A DNA stretch of 64,000 nt from Gemmatimonadota bacterium (GTDB lineage Bacteria; JAAXHH01). A model generated the notes under the pieces. The model ran no database searches and was not told where the DNA came from. It saw nothing but the letters and a program-made list of their open reading frames with translations. Both the position numbers and the translations under genes were made by a program. Positions within the stretch are counted from its first letter, which is position 1. Each line of letters opens with the position of its first letter. The stretch lies in the NCBI GenBank assembly GCA_009835325.1, contig VXWP01000046.1, forward strand, positions 22,315-86,314, read 5' to 3'. This document shows, one piece after another, positions 8,606 through 16,261 of the stretch.

Positions 8606-8858
8606 GAACAGTCGTCAGCGGTAAATTCTGGAAGCGGTTTTTACCGACCCGATATCCTCGAACATAGAATGGCGACAAATCGAGACTCTTCTTGTTTCAG
8701 TGGGTTGTGAAGCAATAGAAGGTCGTAGATCCAGAATAGCTTTCAAGTACGGGACGCATCGAGCAGATTTTCATCGACCTCATCCGGGCAAAGAGGCTAA
8801 ACCCTATCAGGTACGCGCTGCACGGGAGTTTCTTACATGTATGGGAGTAACACCATGA
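8604..8858 (+). pseudogene. hicA: hicA toxin gene interrupted by a nonsense codon
   Basis: Read from ATG 8604 the frame gives MNSRQR, then TAA at 8622-8624, then 77 further residues in the same frame ending MGVTP and TGA at 8856-8858. The downstream part is a clear HicA-type mRNA interferase: EWRQIETLLVSVGCE, IEGRRSR and the family block RADFHRPHPGKE with its catalytic-type histidines. Family members have a lysine where the TAA stands, so one AAA-to-TAA change explains it. No good ATG or SD restarts translation before residue 30. The last base pairs overlap hicB as ATGA. A sequencing error or a low-level readthrough toxin remains possible. Confidence 0.82.
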
Positions 8859-9193
8859 AGCCGATGCGCTACAGGGGATATCCAGCACGCATCGAATACA
8901 GCGATGAGGACGGATGTTTCGTCGGCCGCGTGGCTGGTATTCGCGACATCATCACGTTTCACGGAGAAAGCGTTGGAGAAGTTCGCGAGGCTTTTGAAGA
9001 GGCGGTTGAGTTCTACCTGGAAAGCTGTGACGAACGGGGCGAGGCTCCGAACAAGCCTTATTCCGGGAAACTCCTGTTGCGAATAGATCCTGAAATCCAC
9101 GCAGCAGTAGCCGAGGCGGCCGATGTCGACGGCGTGAGTATAAACCAGTGGGCTGGAGAAAAGCTGTCAGAGGCGGTTGTTCAAAAACACTGA
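8855..9193 (+). CDS. hicB: HicB-family antitoxin
   Basis: The 112-residue product has the two HicB parts: an N-terminal partial RNase-H-like domain (GYPARIEYSDEDGCFVGRV, about residues 7-50) and a C-terminal ribbon-helix-helix-like DNA-binding segment (LLLRIDPEIHAAVAEAA, about 75-108). HicB neutralises HicA and represses its own operon. ATG 8855 overlaps the hicA TGA in the classic ATGA arrangement, preferred over the in-frame ATG at 8837. The gene is intact although its toxin is interrupted. Confidence 0.9.
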   Translation: MKPMRYRGYPARIEYSDEDGCFVGRVAGIRDIITFHGESVGEVREAFEEAVEFYLESCDERGEAPNKPYSGKLLLRIDPEIHAAVAEAADVDGVSINQWAGEKLSEAVVQKH

Positions 9194-9238
9194 TTCCGGA
9201 AAGTTCGTCGGATACCCTTCCTTAACCTGCACCGCGTA

Positions 9239-10633
9239 TCAATTCCATCCCACGTCTTCCAGCACAAGCGACTCCATTTCATCCCACTGGCCGGAGGGCA
9301 GATCCTCCTCGCACAACTGCGCCAGTTCTTTCTCGAAGAAAAACGCCTCCTCGCCGAAGGCCGGCTCGAGGTCGTCCAGCCAGATGGCTTCTCTATCGTA
9401 CCGGGCAAAAAACGGCCGCAGGACCCAGTCGGGATTGCGGCCCTGCAGGAACCGGAGGGCGATGATCTTCTCCCCGTGGATCTCGCTGATGCCCAGTACG
9501 TGGACCTTGCCGGGATGGGCCGACATGCTGGGTCCGCGCACGGTCCGGCAGATGCCGCTAACCTGCTGATAGGCGTTCTGAAAGATCTCCCAGGCCTCGA
9601 CCATCGGCACGGCGAAGAAATGCTGAACGCCGGTGTCCCGCACCATGAACATGTAGTACGGCACCATCCCCAGGTCCACCTGCCTGCGCCACATGGCCGC
9701 CCACGTATCCGGATCGTCGTTGATGTTCCTCAGGATGGGCGACTGCGTGTAAACCTTCGCTCCCGTTCCGCGAATCCGGCTGACCGCCTCTGACACCACG
9801 TCGGGCCGGAGTTCGGCGGGATGGCTGCAATGGGCCATGATGGCCAGGTGCTTGCCGGCGCGGTTGATCCGTTCGAACAGCGCCAGCACGTCGTCCGCAT
9901 CCGGGTCGGTGAGGTACTTGTAAGGCCAGTAGGCCAGCGATTTCGTCCCGATCCGGATCGTGTGCAGATTGGGGAGATCGGCCTTCAGCAACGCATCGAT
10001 ATACACGCTGAGGTTCTTTGCCCGCATGACCATGGGATCGCCGCCCGTGAAAAGCACATCGGTGACCTGGGGATTGTCTTCGAGGTATCTGATGAGACTT
10101 TCGACCTCGCGGCTGGCGAACTTCAGTTCATCGATGCCCACGAACTGCGGCCAGCGAAAGCAGAATGTACAGTAGGCGTGGCAGGTCTGGCCCTGGGAAG
10201 GGAAGAACAGGACCGTTTCCCGGTACTTGTGTTGCATGCCGTCCAGTTTCTCGTTGTCCTCCCTGGGGACGTTGTGCTCGAGCTGACCCGCGGGCTGTGG
10301 GTTCAGATCCCATCGGATCCGGTTCACGGTCCGTGCCATTTCCGCTTCCCCCGCCCCCTTTTTCACCAGGGCCGCCACCTCGTCGAAGTGGTCTGGCGAC
10401 AGCATTTTCCGTTGCGGAAAGGTGAGCTGGAACATGGGATCGTCAGGGATGTTCTCCCACTGGATCAGGTGCTCCACCACGTGGGAATTGGTCCGGAAAG
10501 GCAGAACCCGCGCCACGACTTCCATTTCGAATTTCAGGTCGTCCGGGAGTCTGTCGATCTGAGGTATTTTTCGGTAGTTCCTGAGATCGTATATCCGAAA
10601 CCTGGGGGTCTTGCCGTTCATGTTTCTGATCAT
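9239..10633 (-). CDS. KamA-like radical SAM aminomutase
   Basis: This 464-residue protein resembles lysine 2,3-aminomutase (KamA), which shifts amino groups using SAM, a [4Fe-4S] cluster and PLP. The cluster motif is CHAYCTFC (CxxxCxxC, about residues 155-162), followed by DVLFTGGDPMVM. The late SMSAHPGKVHVLG carries the probable PLP lysine. The N-terminal region (FRIYDLRNYRKIPQI) differs from classical KamA, so the substrate may be another amino acid (inference). ATG 10633 has AAGGAAAG 5-7 nt upstream. It stands alone, convergent with hicB. Confidence 0.85.
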   Translation of the reverse strand: MIRNMNGKTPRFRIYDLRNYRKIPQIDRLPDDLKFEMEVVARVLPFRTNSHVVEHLIQWENIPDDPMFQLTFPQRKMLSPDHFDEVAALVKKGAGEAEMARTVNRIRWDLNPQPAGQLEHNVPREDNEKLDGMQHKYRETVLFFPSQGQTCHAYCTFCFRWPQFVGIDELKFASREVESLIRYLEDNPQVTDVLFTGGDPMVMRAKNLSVYIDALLKADLPNLHTIRIGTKSLAYWPYKYLTDPDADDVLALFERINRAGKHLAIMAHCSHPAELRPDVVSEAVSRIRGTGAKVYTQSPILRNINDDPDTWAAMWRRQVDLGMVPYYMFMVRDTGVQHFFAVPMVEAWEIFQNAYQQVSGICRTVRGPSMSAHPGKVHVLGISEIHGEKIIALRFLQGRNPDWVLRPFFARYDREAIWLDDLEPAFGEEAFFFEKELAQLCEEDLPSGQWDEMESLVLEDVGWN

Positions 10634-11333
10634 GGTACTTTCCTTACTGATAACCGGGATCCGGCGCCCGGATATCGAAACCGCCCCGCGTGCTTCCTAC
10701 AACACGACTCGATTCGGGTAGTGACAGGGTGGGGCGTCGGACTATCAATTGCAACGCGGACCCATGAGTGACGGCTCAGACCCAAAGAAGTCGGCTCGGA
10801 ACGGAGAAGGGCGGCTCGGACCCATAGAAAGTGGCTTGGACCCGTGAAGTTCGATCCGCGCGGGGCGAAAAGAAAAGCCGCGATGGGATCGGAATCCAGG
10901 CGGCTTCAGGCACGGATGCCCGTGCATCCACGAGCCGCCATCGCCCCGGGTGGCACAAACAAGAAGGCCGTCCGGGCCTAAAATAGAGAGAAAGCCGTTC
11001 CGCGAGAACTATCGGAGACGCTCAACTAGTGACGCTCAATGAGCGCGAATCCCGAGGGATACGTCTTTGTCGCGCAGTTACCCGCTGTCGCCGGTTAGTT
11101 ATGTGGGAGACCATTTTCGGCGGGGGCAACAACCGCGATAGAGCAGGCTACGCAGACACTGCCTCGCGCCGCGGGAGGACGATACGTCCACTTAAACCTC
11201 CTTTGGGTGAGGGCGTGTTCAGGGGAAGATCGGTACAGTTTCAAGATAACCGAAGGCGCACCGCGCTTCAAGTCCTTTCGACCAATGGCGCGAAGCCTGG
11301 CCTTCTTGCACCTGTGCTTTCCAGGAGAAGGAA
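10634..11333. other. 700-bp intergenic region without a supported gene
   Basis: No open frame here has convincing composition or a ribosome site; a 102-codon plus-strand frame at 11029 shows no recognisable motif. The region holds a 20-bp tandem repeat array (10754-10851), a long hairpin with arms GGCGGCT/AGCCGCC at 10899-10905/10933-10939 around a nested GCACGG/CCGTGC stem, a short stem AGGCC/GGCCT at 10965-10979 that could end minus-strand transcription, and a 14-bp duplication GACGCTCAACTAGT at 11017-11044. Confidence 0.5.
10754..10851. repeat. 20-bp imperfect tandem repeat array
   Basis: Four units begin at 10772, 10792, 10812 and 10832, with consensus close to CGGCTCGGACCCATAGAAGT. A partial fifth copy lies at 10754-10771. 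The period is not a multiple of three, so it is probably non-coding. Confidence 0.8.
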
Positions 11334-12095
11334 CTAACCGAACTTTGCGAACCAGTCCGTTCCGAACAGCCGCTCTGCCGCCGCGATGCGGTCCGCGCTT
11401 CCGAGATCCGCCCACCGCGCTTCTTCGGCCCGATAGGCTCGAATTGGGCTGCCCGTACCCGCCAGATCCAGGAAGAAGTCGATGATCGAAAAGGGACCGG
11501 TACTGGTCATCTTGCGCAACGCCTCTGGGGACACGACGTAGACGCCCATGAAGGGCAGGGCGGTAACGGGACCCTCCATCGACCGGACCGTGCGCGTCTC
11601 TCCCGTGATATCCGAACGCCAGCCGCCCAGCCGTCCCGCCCTATCGAAAAGCAGGTGACGCGAACTCTTCCTTCCCTTCACGGCCAGGGTGGCCAGAGCG
11701 TCCGAAGCCGAACCGGCATTCGAGGCGCGGTGGACCGTCATCAATTCGGAAAGATCCAGGTCGGTCAGCACGTCCACGTTGTGCACCAGGAACGGCTCCT
11801 CGCGGTCGAAGAACCACGCGGCCTTGCGCACCCCGCCGCCCGTGCCCATGATCTCCTCCTCCACGGATACGGTCAGCGAAACACCGGGGCCATCGTGCGC
11901 GGCCGCGAAGGCCTCGATCTGATCCGCGAAATGGTGGGCGTTGATGATGATGTCGGTGAAACCATGGCGGGCGAGCCGCCTGATCACCCAGTAAAGCATG
12001 GGCCTGCCGGCCACTGTCACGAGCGCTTTGGGCCGGGCGTCGGTGAGGGGCCGGAGCCGGGTGCCCAGGCCCGCCGCAAGGATCATGGCCTTCAC
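11334..12095 (-). CDS. murU: MurU-like N-acetylmuramate-1-phosphate uridylyltransferase
   Basis: This 253-residue nucleotidyltransferase carries the signature MILAAGLGTRLRPLTDARPKA-type P-loop, MGTGGGVRKA and the VHNVDVLTDLD metal site. In cell-wall recycling MurU converts MurNAc-1-phosphate to UDP-MurNAc. The assignment rests on the family plus the adjacent AmgK-type kinase. The start is GTG 12095, with AGGAGG about 5 nt upstream, overlapping the kinase stop as GTGA. Another NDP-sugar pyrophosphorylase activity is the main alternative. Confidence 0.85.
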   Translation of the reverse strand: MKAMILAAGLGTRLRPLTDARPKALVTVAGRPMLYWVIRRLARHGFTDIIINAHHFADQIEAFAAAHDGPGVSLTVSVEEEIMGTGGGVRKAAWFFDREEPFLVHNVDVLTDLDLSELMTVHRASNAGSASDALATLAVKGRKSSRHLLFDRAGRLGGWRSDITGETRTVRSMEGPVTALPFMGVYVVSPEALRKMTSTGPFSIIDFFLDLAGTGSPIRAYRAEEARWADLGSADRIAAAERLFGTDWFAKFG

Positions 12096-13528
12096 GAATC
12101 CTCCTGCTCCCGGTGCCTCAGGCGGACCACGACCCCCTGCCGGCCCGCCAGGTGCGCCGCCAGCCGCTCCGCGAAGTACACCGATCGGTGCTGGCCGCCC
12201 GTGCATCCGAAGGCGACGGTCAGGTCCGTGAACCCGCGACGCAGGTGGTGATCGACCGCCCGGTCGACCATGGTCCGCACGTCCCCCAGGAAGGACCGTG
12301 CCTCCTCGAGTTCGTCCAGGAAGGCCGCCACCGGTGCGTCCTTTCCCGTCAGATCCGCGTATGCCGGAATGCGGCCGGGGTTCTTCACGATCCGGCAGTC
12401 GAAGACGAACCCTCCGCCGTTTCCGCTCGGATCCCGGGGCAGGCCGAGATGATAGGAGAAACTCCAGAGGTGGACGGTCAGTCCTTCACCGGAAACCTCG
12501 CCCATACGCCGGAGCGCCGGATCGTCGACGATGCGCGACCAGGCACGGTTCAGCTCAGGCAGGTCGACTGGCAGGCCGGCCCGCTCGAGCAACCCCTCGA
12601 GGTTACGGACGCCGTGGGAGATGCTGGTCAGGAAGTGGGACTTGCCTTCGTACAGGCCACGGTACCCGTAAGCGCCCAGCGCCTGCATGAGACGGACCAG
12701 GGCGTAACCGTAATAGTGCGCGAGGAACGCATCCCGGCGAAGGGGGGCATACTCGCCGGCCGCTTCGACATAGTGATCCAGGAGTTCGTCCCGGATCTCC
12801 CACGGGATGTCGGCCTTGGCATCCTGCAGGAGAGACGCTACGTCGTATTGAAGCGCGCCCTGCCGCCCGCCCTGGTAGTCGATGTAATGCGGATGTCCCT
12901 CATGCCACATGATGTTGCGGGACTGGAAGTCGCGGTACAGGAAGTAACGTGTATCCGCTTCCAGGAGGAACGCCGTGAGCCGCTCGAAATCGTTTTCGAG
13001 GGCCTGCTCGTCGAAGTCGACAGGCACGAGCTTCAGGAAGTGGTACTTGAAATAGTTCAGGTCCCACCGGATGGACTGGGCGTCGAACCGGCTCCTGGGG
13101 TAACAGACCGAAAAGTCCAGGTCCTCCGCCGCGGTGACCTGGAATCGGGGCAGGTCGTCGAGCACCTGCCTGTACATCGCGACCATTTGATCCGAGAAAG
13201 CGCCTTCCTCGGCGCGGGTGGCGGCCACCCGGCTGAACAAGGTCTCGTCACCCAGGTCCTGCTGCAGGTATACGCCCTGTTCCAGGTCCTCGGCGAAGAT
13301 CTCGGGCACCGGCAGGCCGTGGCGGTTGAAGTGGCGCGAAAGCGCAAGGAAGGCGACGTTCTCCCGGCGGTCGGAATTCGCCGCGCCGATAACGGTCGAT
13401 TCACCTTCCAACAACCGGTAGTACTGCCGTCTCGAGCCGTCCGCGCCCAGATTGGCGATGCGTGTCGGCGCACGGCCGAACGTGCGGCGATAGAGACGTG
13501 CCAGCCTGTCCTGGGCATCACGAGTCAT
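12092..13528 (-). CDS. amgK: AmgK-like sugar kinase fused to a RapZ C-terminal domain
   Basis: The 478-residue product has two parts. Residues 1 to about 335 are an aminoglycoside-phosphotransferase-like kinase of the AmgK type, with LYRDFQSRNIMWHEG as catalytic loop and YIDYQGGRQGALQYDVASLL as metal segment; AmgK phosphorylates MurNAc/GlcNAc at C1. Residues about 345-478 match the C-terminal domain of RapZ (TVAFGCTGGQHRSVYFAERL), which in enterobacteria senses glucosamine-6-phosphate. The N-terminal P-loop domain of RapZ is absent. The gene overlaps murU by 4 bp, so coupled translation is likely. The fused domain may regulate the kinase (inference). Confidence 0.88.
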   Translation of the reverse strand: MTRDAQDRLARLYRRTFGRAPTRIANLGADGSRRQYYRLLEGESTVIGAANSDRRENVAFLALSRHFNRHGLPVPEIFAEDLEQGVYLQQDLGDETLFSRVAATRAEEGAFSDQMVAMYRQVLDDLPRFQVTAAEDLDFSVCYPRSRFDAQSIRWDLNYFKYHFLKLVPVDFDEQALENDFERLTAFLLEADTRYFLYRDFQSRNIMWHEGHPHYIDYQGGRQGALQYDVASLLQDAKADIPWEIRDELLDHYVEAAGEYAPLRRDAFLAHYYGYALVRLMQALGAYGYRGLYEGKSHFLTSISHGVRNLEGLLERAGLPVDLPELNRAWSRIVDDPALRRMGEVSGEGLTVHLWSFSYHLGLPRDPSGNGGGFVFDCRIVKNPGRIPAYADLTGKDAPVAAFLDELEEARSFLGDVRTMVDRAVDHHLRRGFTDLTVAFGCTGGQHRSVYFAERLAAHLAGRQGVVVRLRHREQEDS

Positions 13529-13565
13529 GGTCGCCTGTCCCGGCCGGGTGCGGTCCGGCGTCTCA

Positions 13566-14540
13566 TCAACCAGGCCGCTTCATGATCAGGAGCAAGGGTC
13601 TGTGATCGGTGGGATACATCCGGCGCGCGTCGTTGTTGTTGTCGAGAATGACGTAGACCCGGTCGCGGTCCATGGCGAGCCCCTCCGCCGTCTTCGCGCC
13701 GAACTGTTCGTGTTGATAGAGGTATTCCGGGTCGTTGACGATATGGGCGAAGGACCAGATCGTCGAGGGGCTGTCCACGTCCAGGTACCGGATGGTCTTC
13801 CGGATGGTCGCGGTGCTTCGCTGCAGGATGTATACGTTCTCGACCTCCCGGTGCAAACCCGTGTAACTGTTCGCCGAGCCATGATTGGCGATCTCCACGA
13901 TCCGCTGCACCGGCGCCATGTCGACTTCGATCAGGCCGCAGGGCTCCCGTTCCGCGGTGACCAGGAACCGGTCCCGCGCCATCAGTGTGATGCCTTCGAG
14001 ATACCCGCCGCGCGTCTGGAAGAGACCCGCCGATGCGCCTACTTTCCGGAGGCTCGTGGTGACCCAGGACGCCTTCTTTCCGTCCGCGTCGACCTTCAGA
14101 ATGGCGAACGCCCCTTCGCTGGCGAGATAGAAGCTTCCGTCGTCATCGCGGGTGATGCCCTCCAGGTCCAGCCTGAACACCCCGAAGGGTTTTGGCGCTT
14201 CGAACCGGATATGCGGAACGAATACCGCGGCATCCTCCCGGAGTTCGATCCGGAAGATGGTATCGTCGTGCTTGTCGGAAACGGTGTACAGGGTGTCGTT
14301 ATGGATGAAGAGTCCCGATGGCTGGTTGGATTCGGGACCTTCCACGGGGAGGACGCTGATGGCTTCGAGGAGGACCGGGTTTTCCTGCGCTGCGGCCAGC
14401 CCGGGCATCCAAAGCAGGGCCGATGCGCATAGGGCGAGCGGCGCGAGTAGGAGGCGGAATCCGAGCGGCTGGCGTGGCGCGGCCGGTAAACGAGGGGCGT
14501 CCGGACCCCGCTTTCTCCCGGAAATCCTCCTACTCCCCAT
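13566..14540 (-). CDS. Secreted esterase-like/phytase-like beta-propeller protein
   Basis: The 324-residue product has an N-terminal signal segment (hydrophobic LLLAPLALCASALLWMPG ending near AAAQ). The mature part resembles the SdiA-regulated / esterase-like-of-phytase propeller family: SGLFIHNDTLYTVSDKHDDTIF, LEGITRDDDGSFYLASEG, TAEGLAMDRDRVYVILDNNND. Activity in this family is poorly defined. The ATG overlaps the 3' end of the upstream binding-protein gene by 11 nt, so the two are probably co-transcribed. The long basic leader suggests a later start is possible. Confidence 0.75.
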   Translation of the reverse strand: MGSRRISGRKRGPDAPRLPAAPRQPLGFRLLLAPLALCASALLWMPGLAAAQENPVLLEAISVLPVEGPESNQPSGLFIHNDTLYTVSDKHDDTIFRIELREDAAVFVPHIRFEAPKPFGVFRLDLEGITRDDDGSFYLASEGAFAILKVDADGKKASWVTTSLRKVGASAGLFQTRGGYLEGITLMARDRFLVTAEREPCGLIEVDMAPVQRIVEIANHGSANSYTGLHREVENVYILQRSTATIRKTIRYLDVDSPSTIWSFAHIVNDPEYLYQHEQFGAKTAEGLAMDRDRVYVILDNNNDARRMYPTDHRPLLLIMKRPG

Positions 14541-16209
14541 CTTCCACCTCGGCGATGTATAACTTGTGCCAGCGGAAGGAACCCACGGTGCCGTCGTCGT
14601 TTACGGCATAGCCCTTCAGCCAGGGCTTCCGGAGCTGCAGGCCCATCTTGTGATAGAGGAACGCGCCGGGATAGTCCGCCACGTGTACGGCCGAGGCTTC
14701 ACGGTACAGACTTTCCCGGATCTCCGGATTCAGTTCGGCCGCGGCCGCATCCACGAGGCGGTCGAAGGTGGGATTGTGCCAGTCCTGCCGGCCGTGGCCC
14801 CGGGGCTGCGAGTGCCAGATCATGTCCAGTATGTTGCGGGGGTCGAGGAAATCGGCGCCGAAGGCGATCAGCCCGAGGTTCATGTTCCACTCGTACAGAT
14901 GGTCCATGTAGGTGTGCAGGTCGGCCGTCCGGATGTCCACGTCGACGCCGAGATGCTCTTTCAGCATGCTTTGTATCGCCACGCCGATCAGGCGGTCGGA
15001 GGGCGTAGGCGCCCTGAGCCACAGCTCCTGGCGGGGGAAACCCTGTCCACCCGGATATCCGGCCTCCTGCATCAGTTGCCGGGCCCGTTCGGGATCGAAG
15101 CCCTGTACCGCGGCATGCGTGTCGCCCTCGAATTCCCTGAAGCCGGGCGGGATCATGGAATAGGCCGGTACGGCCCCTCCCCGAAGGATGATGTTGCAGA
15201 TGTTGTCGCGGTCCATCACCCGCGTGAAGGCTTCCCGGACGCGAATGTCGTTGAAGGGCGGCAGCTGCGTCCTGAAGAAGAGATACCAGGTATTCAGTCC
15301 GTGAAAGCGCACGAGATCTTGCTTCAGGTCGGGATCACGCTCGATGCGTTCCAGGTCGTTCACGTCCACGTTCTCCATGTCGACCTCGTCGCTCTCGTAG
15401 GGAAGGATGGTGGCCGCGGCCGCGTTGCGAAAAGGGTGTATCACCTTCTCCAGGAAGGGCTTGTGGGGGCCGTTGTAGTAGGGATTGGGAACAAGCGTCA
15501 TGTGGCTGCCGTTGACCCACTCCGTGACCATAAAACCGGAATTCGTAATGATGTTCTGCGGTTCGGTCCACTTGCGGCCGTATTTGTCCACGAGCCGCTT
15601 CGGCACCGGCATGGCGTCGCCGAAAGAAACGATATGGGGCAGGTAAGGCGCCCGCTTTTCCGTCTCGATGACCAGGGTCGAATCGTCCACGGCACGGATG
15701 CCCAGGGACGTGAGATCCTTGTTCTCCCCCTTGACGATCGCTTCGGCGTTCTTGATGTCGTAATAGAAGAAGGCGTAGATGTTGGTGGATTCAGGATCAA
15801 GCATCCGGCGGTAGGAATACACGAAGTCATGGGCCGTCAGCGGCGATCCGTCGCTCCAGCGCATCCCGGACCTGAGATTGAAGGTCCAGACTATCCCGTC
15901 ATCCGAGCCCCAGCTGTGCGCGGCGCCCGGGATCGGGTTCCAGTGCTCGTCCTTGAACAGCAGGGCCTCGAAGGGCAGGATCGTCTGCTCGGTATCGTAG
16001 GGCTCGATACTGGGGTCCAGGCTCTTGGGCTCCGGACTCATGGACCGCAGCACCTGACGGGAGGCGTCCACGGCGTCGTCGGGCAACGTCACGCCGATCG
16101 AGTTGACGCGGCCGCCTTCCGTGGCGGTCCCCGTCTGTTCCCCGCCACGTTCACTTTCGCCGCAGGAAACCAGCAAGAGGATCGATACAAGTACTGCGGG
16201 AGTGCGCAT
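14530..16209 (-). CDS. Peptide/oligosaccharide ABC transporter substrate-binding lipoprotein (OppA-like)
   Basis: This 559-residue family-5 extracellular solute-binding protein starts with a lipoprotein signal (MRTPAVLVSILLLVSC, acylated Cys at 16). Family features follow: SPEPKSLDPSIEPYDTEQTI, the WTFNLRSGMRWSDGSPLTAHD motif and a C-terminal lobe with DFLDPRNILDMIW. It would capture oligopeptides or similar ligands for an ABC importer. No permease or ATPase genes adjoin it. HtpG lies 52 nt upstream on the same strand. Confidence 0.9.
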   Translation of the reverse strand: MRTPAVLVSILLLVSCGESERGGEQTGTATEGGRVNSIGVTLPDDAVDASRQVLRSMSPEPKSLDPSIEPYDTEQTILPFEALLFKDEHWNPIPGAAHSWGSDDGIVWTFNLRSGMRWSDGSPLTAHDFVYSYRRMLDPESTNIYAFFYYDIKNAEAIVKGENKDLTSLGIRAVDDSTLVIETEKRAPYLPHIVSFGDAMPVPKRLVDKYGRKWTEPQNIITNSGFMVTEWVNGSHMTLVPNPYYNGPHKPFLEKVIHPFRNAAAATILPYESDEVDMENVDVNDLERIERDPDLKQDLVRFHGLNTWYLFFRTQLPPFNDIRVREAFTRVMDRDNICNIILRGGAVPAYSMIPPGFREFEGDTHAAVQGFDPERARQLMQEAGYPGGQGFPRQELWLRAPTPSDRLIGVAIQSMLKEHLGVDVDIRTADLHTYMDHLYEWNMNLGLIAFGADFLDPRNILDMIWHSQPRGHGRQDWHNPTFDRLVDAAAAELNPEIRESLYREASAVHVADYPGAFLYHKMGLQLRKPWLKGYAVNDDGTVGSFRWHKLYIAEVEDGE

Positions 16210-16261
16210 AGCGTACCGTCGTCTGGTGATGGAAGCGCCGGACTTCCGGAAATACTGCGCG

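Noticed and set aside
8622-8624. Recoding of TAA as an amino acid in hicA
   Set aside because: TAA terminates other genes normally here (for example the minus-strand PhyH stop at 42177), so an altered code is unlikely; a point mutation is simpler.
8837-9193. Upstream ATG at 8837 as the hicB start
   Set aside because: ATG 8855 gives the typical ATGA overlap with hicA and the family N-terminus.
10754-10851. Tandem 20-bp units considered as a CRISPR array
   Set aside because: Units are contiguous with no spacers, imperfect, and no cas genes are present.
11029-11337. A 102-codon plus-strand ORF in the 700-bp gap
   Set aside because: Basic, low-complexity composition, no ribosome site, no motif, and it runs into the end of murU on the other strand.
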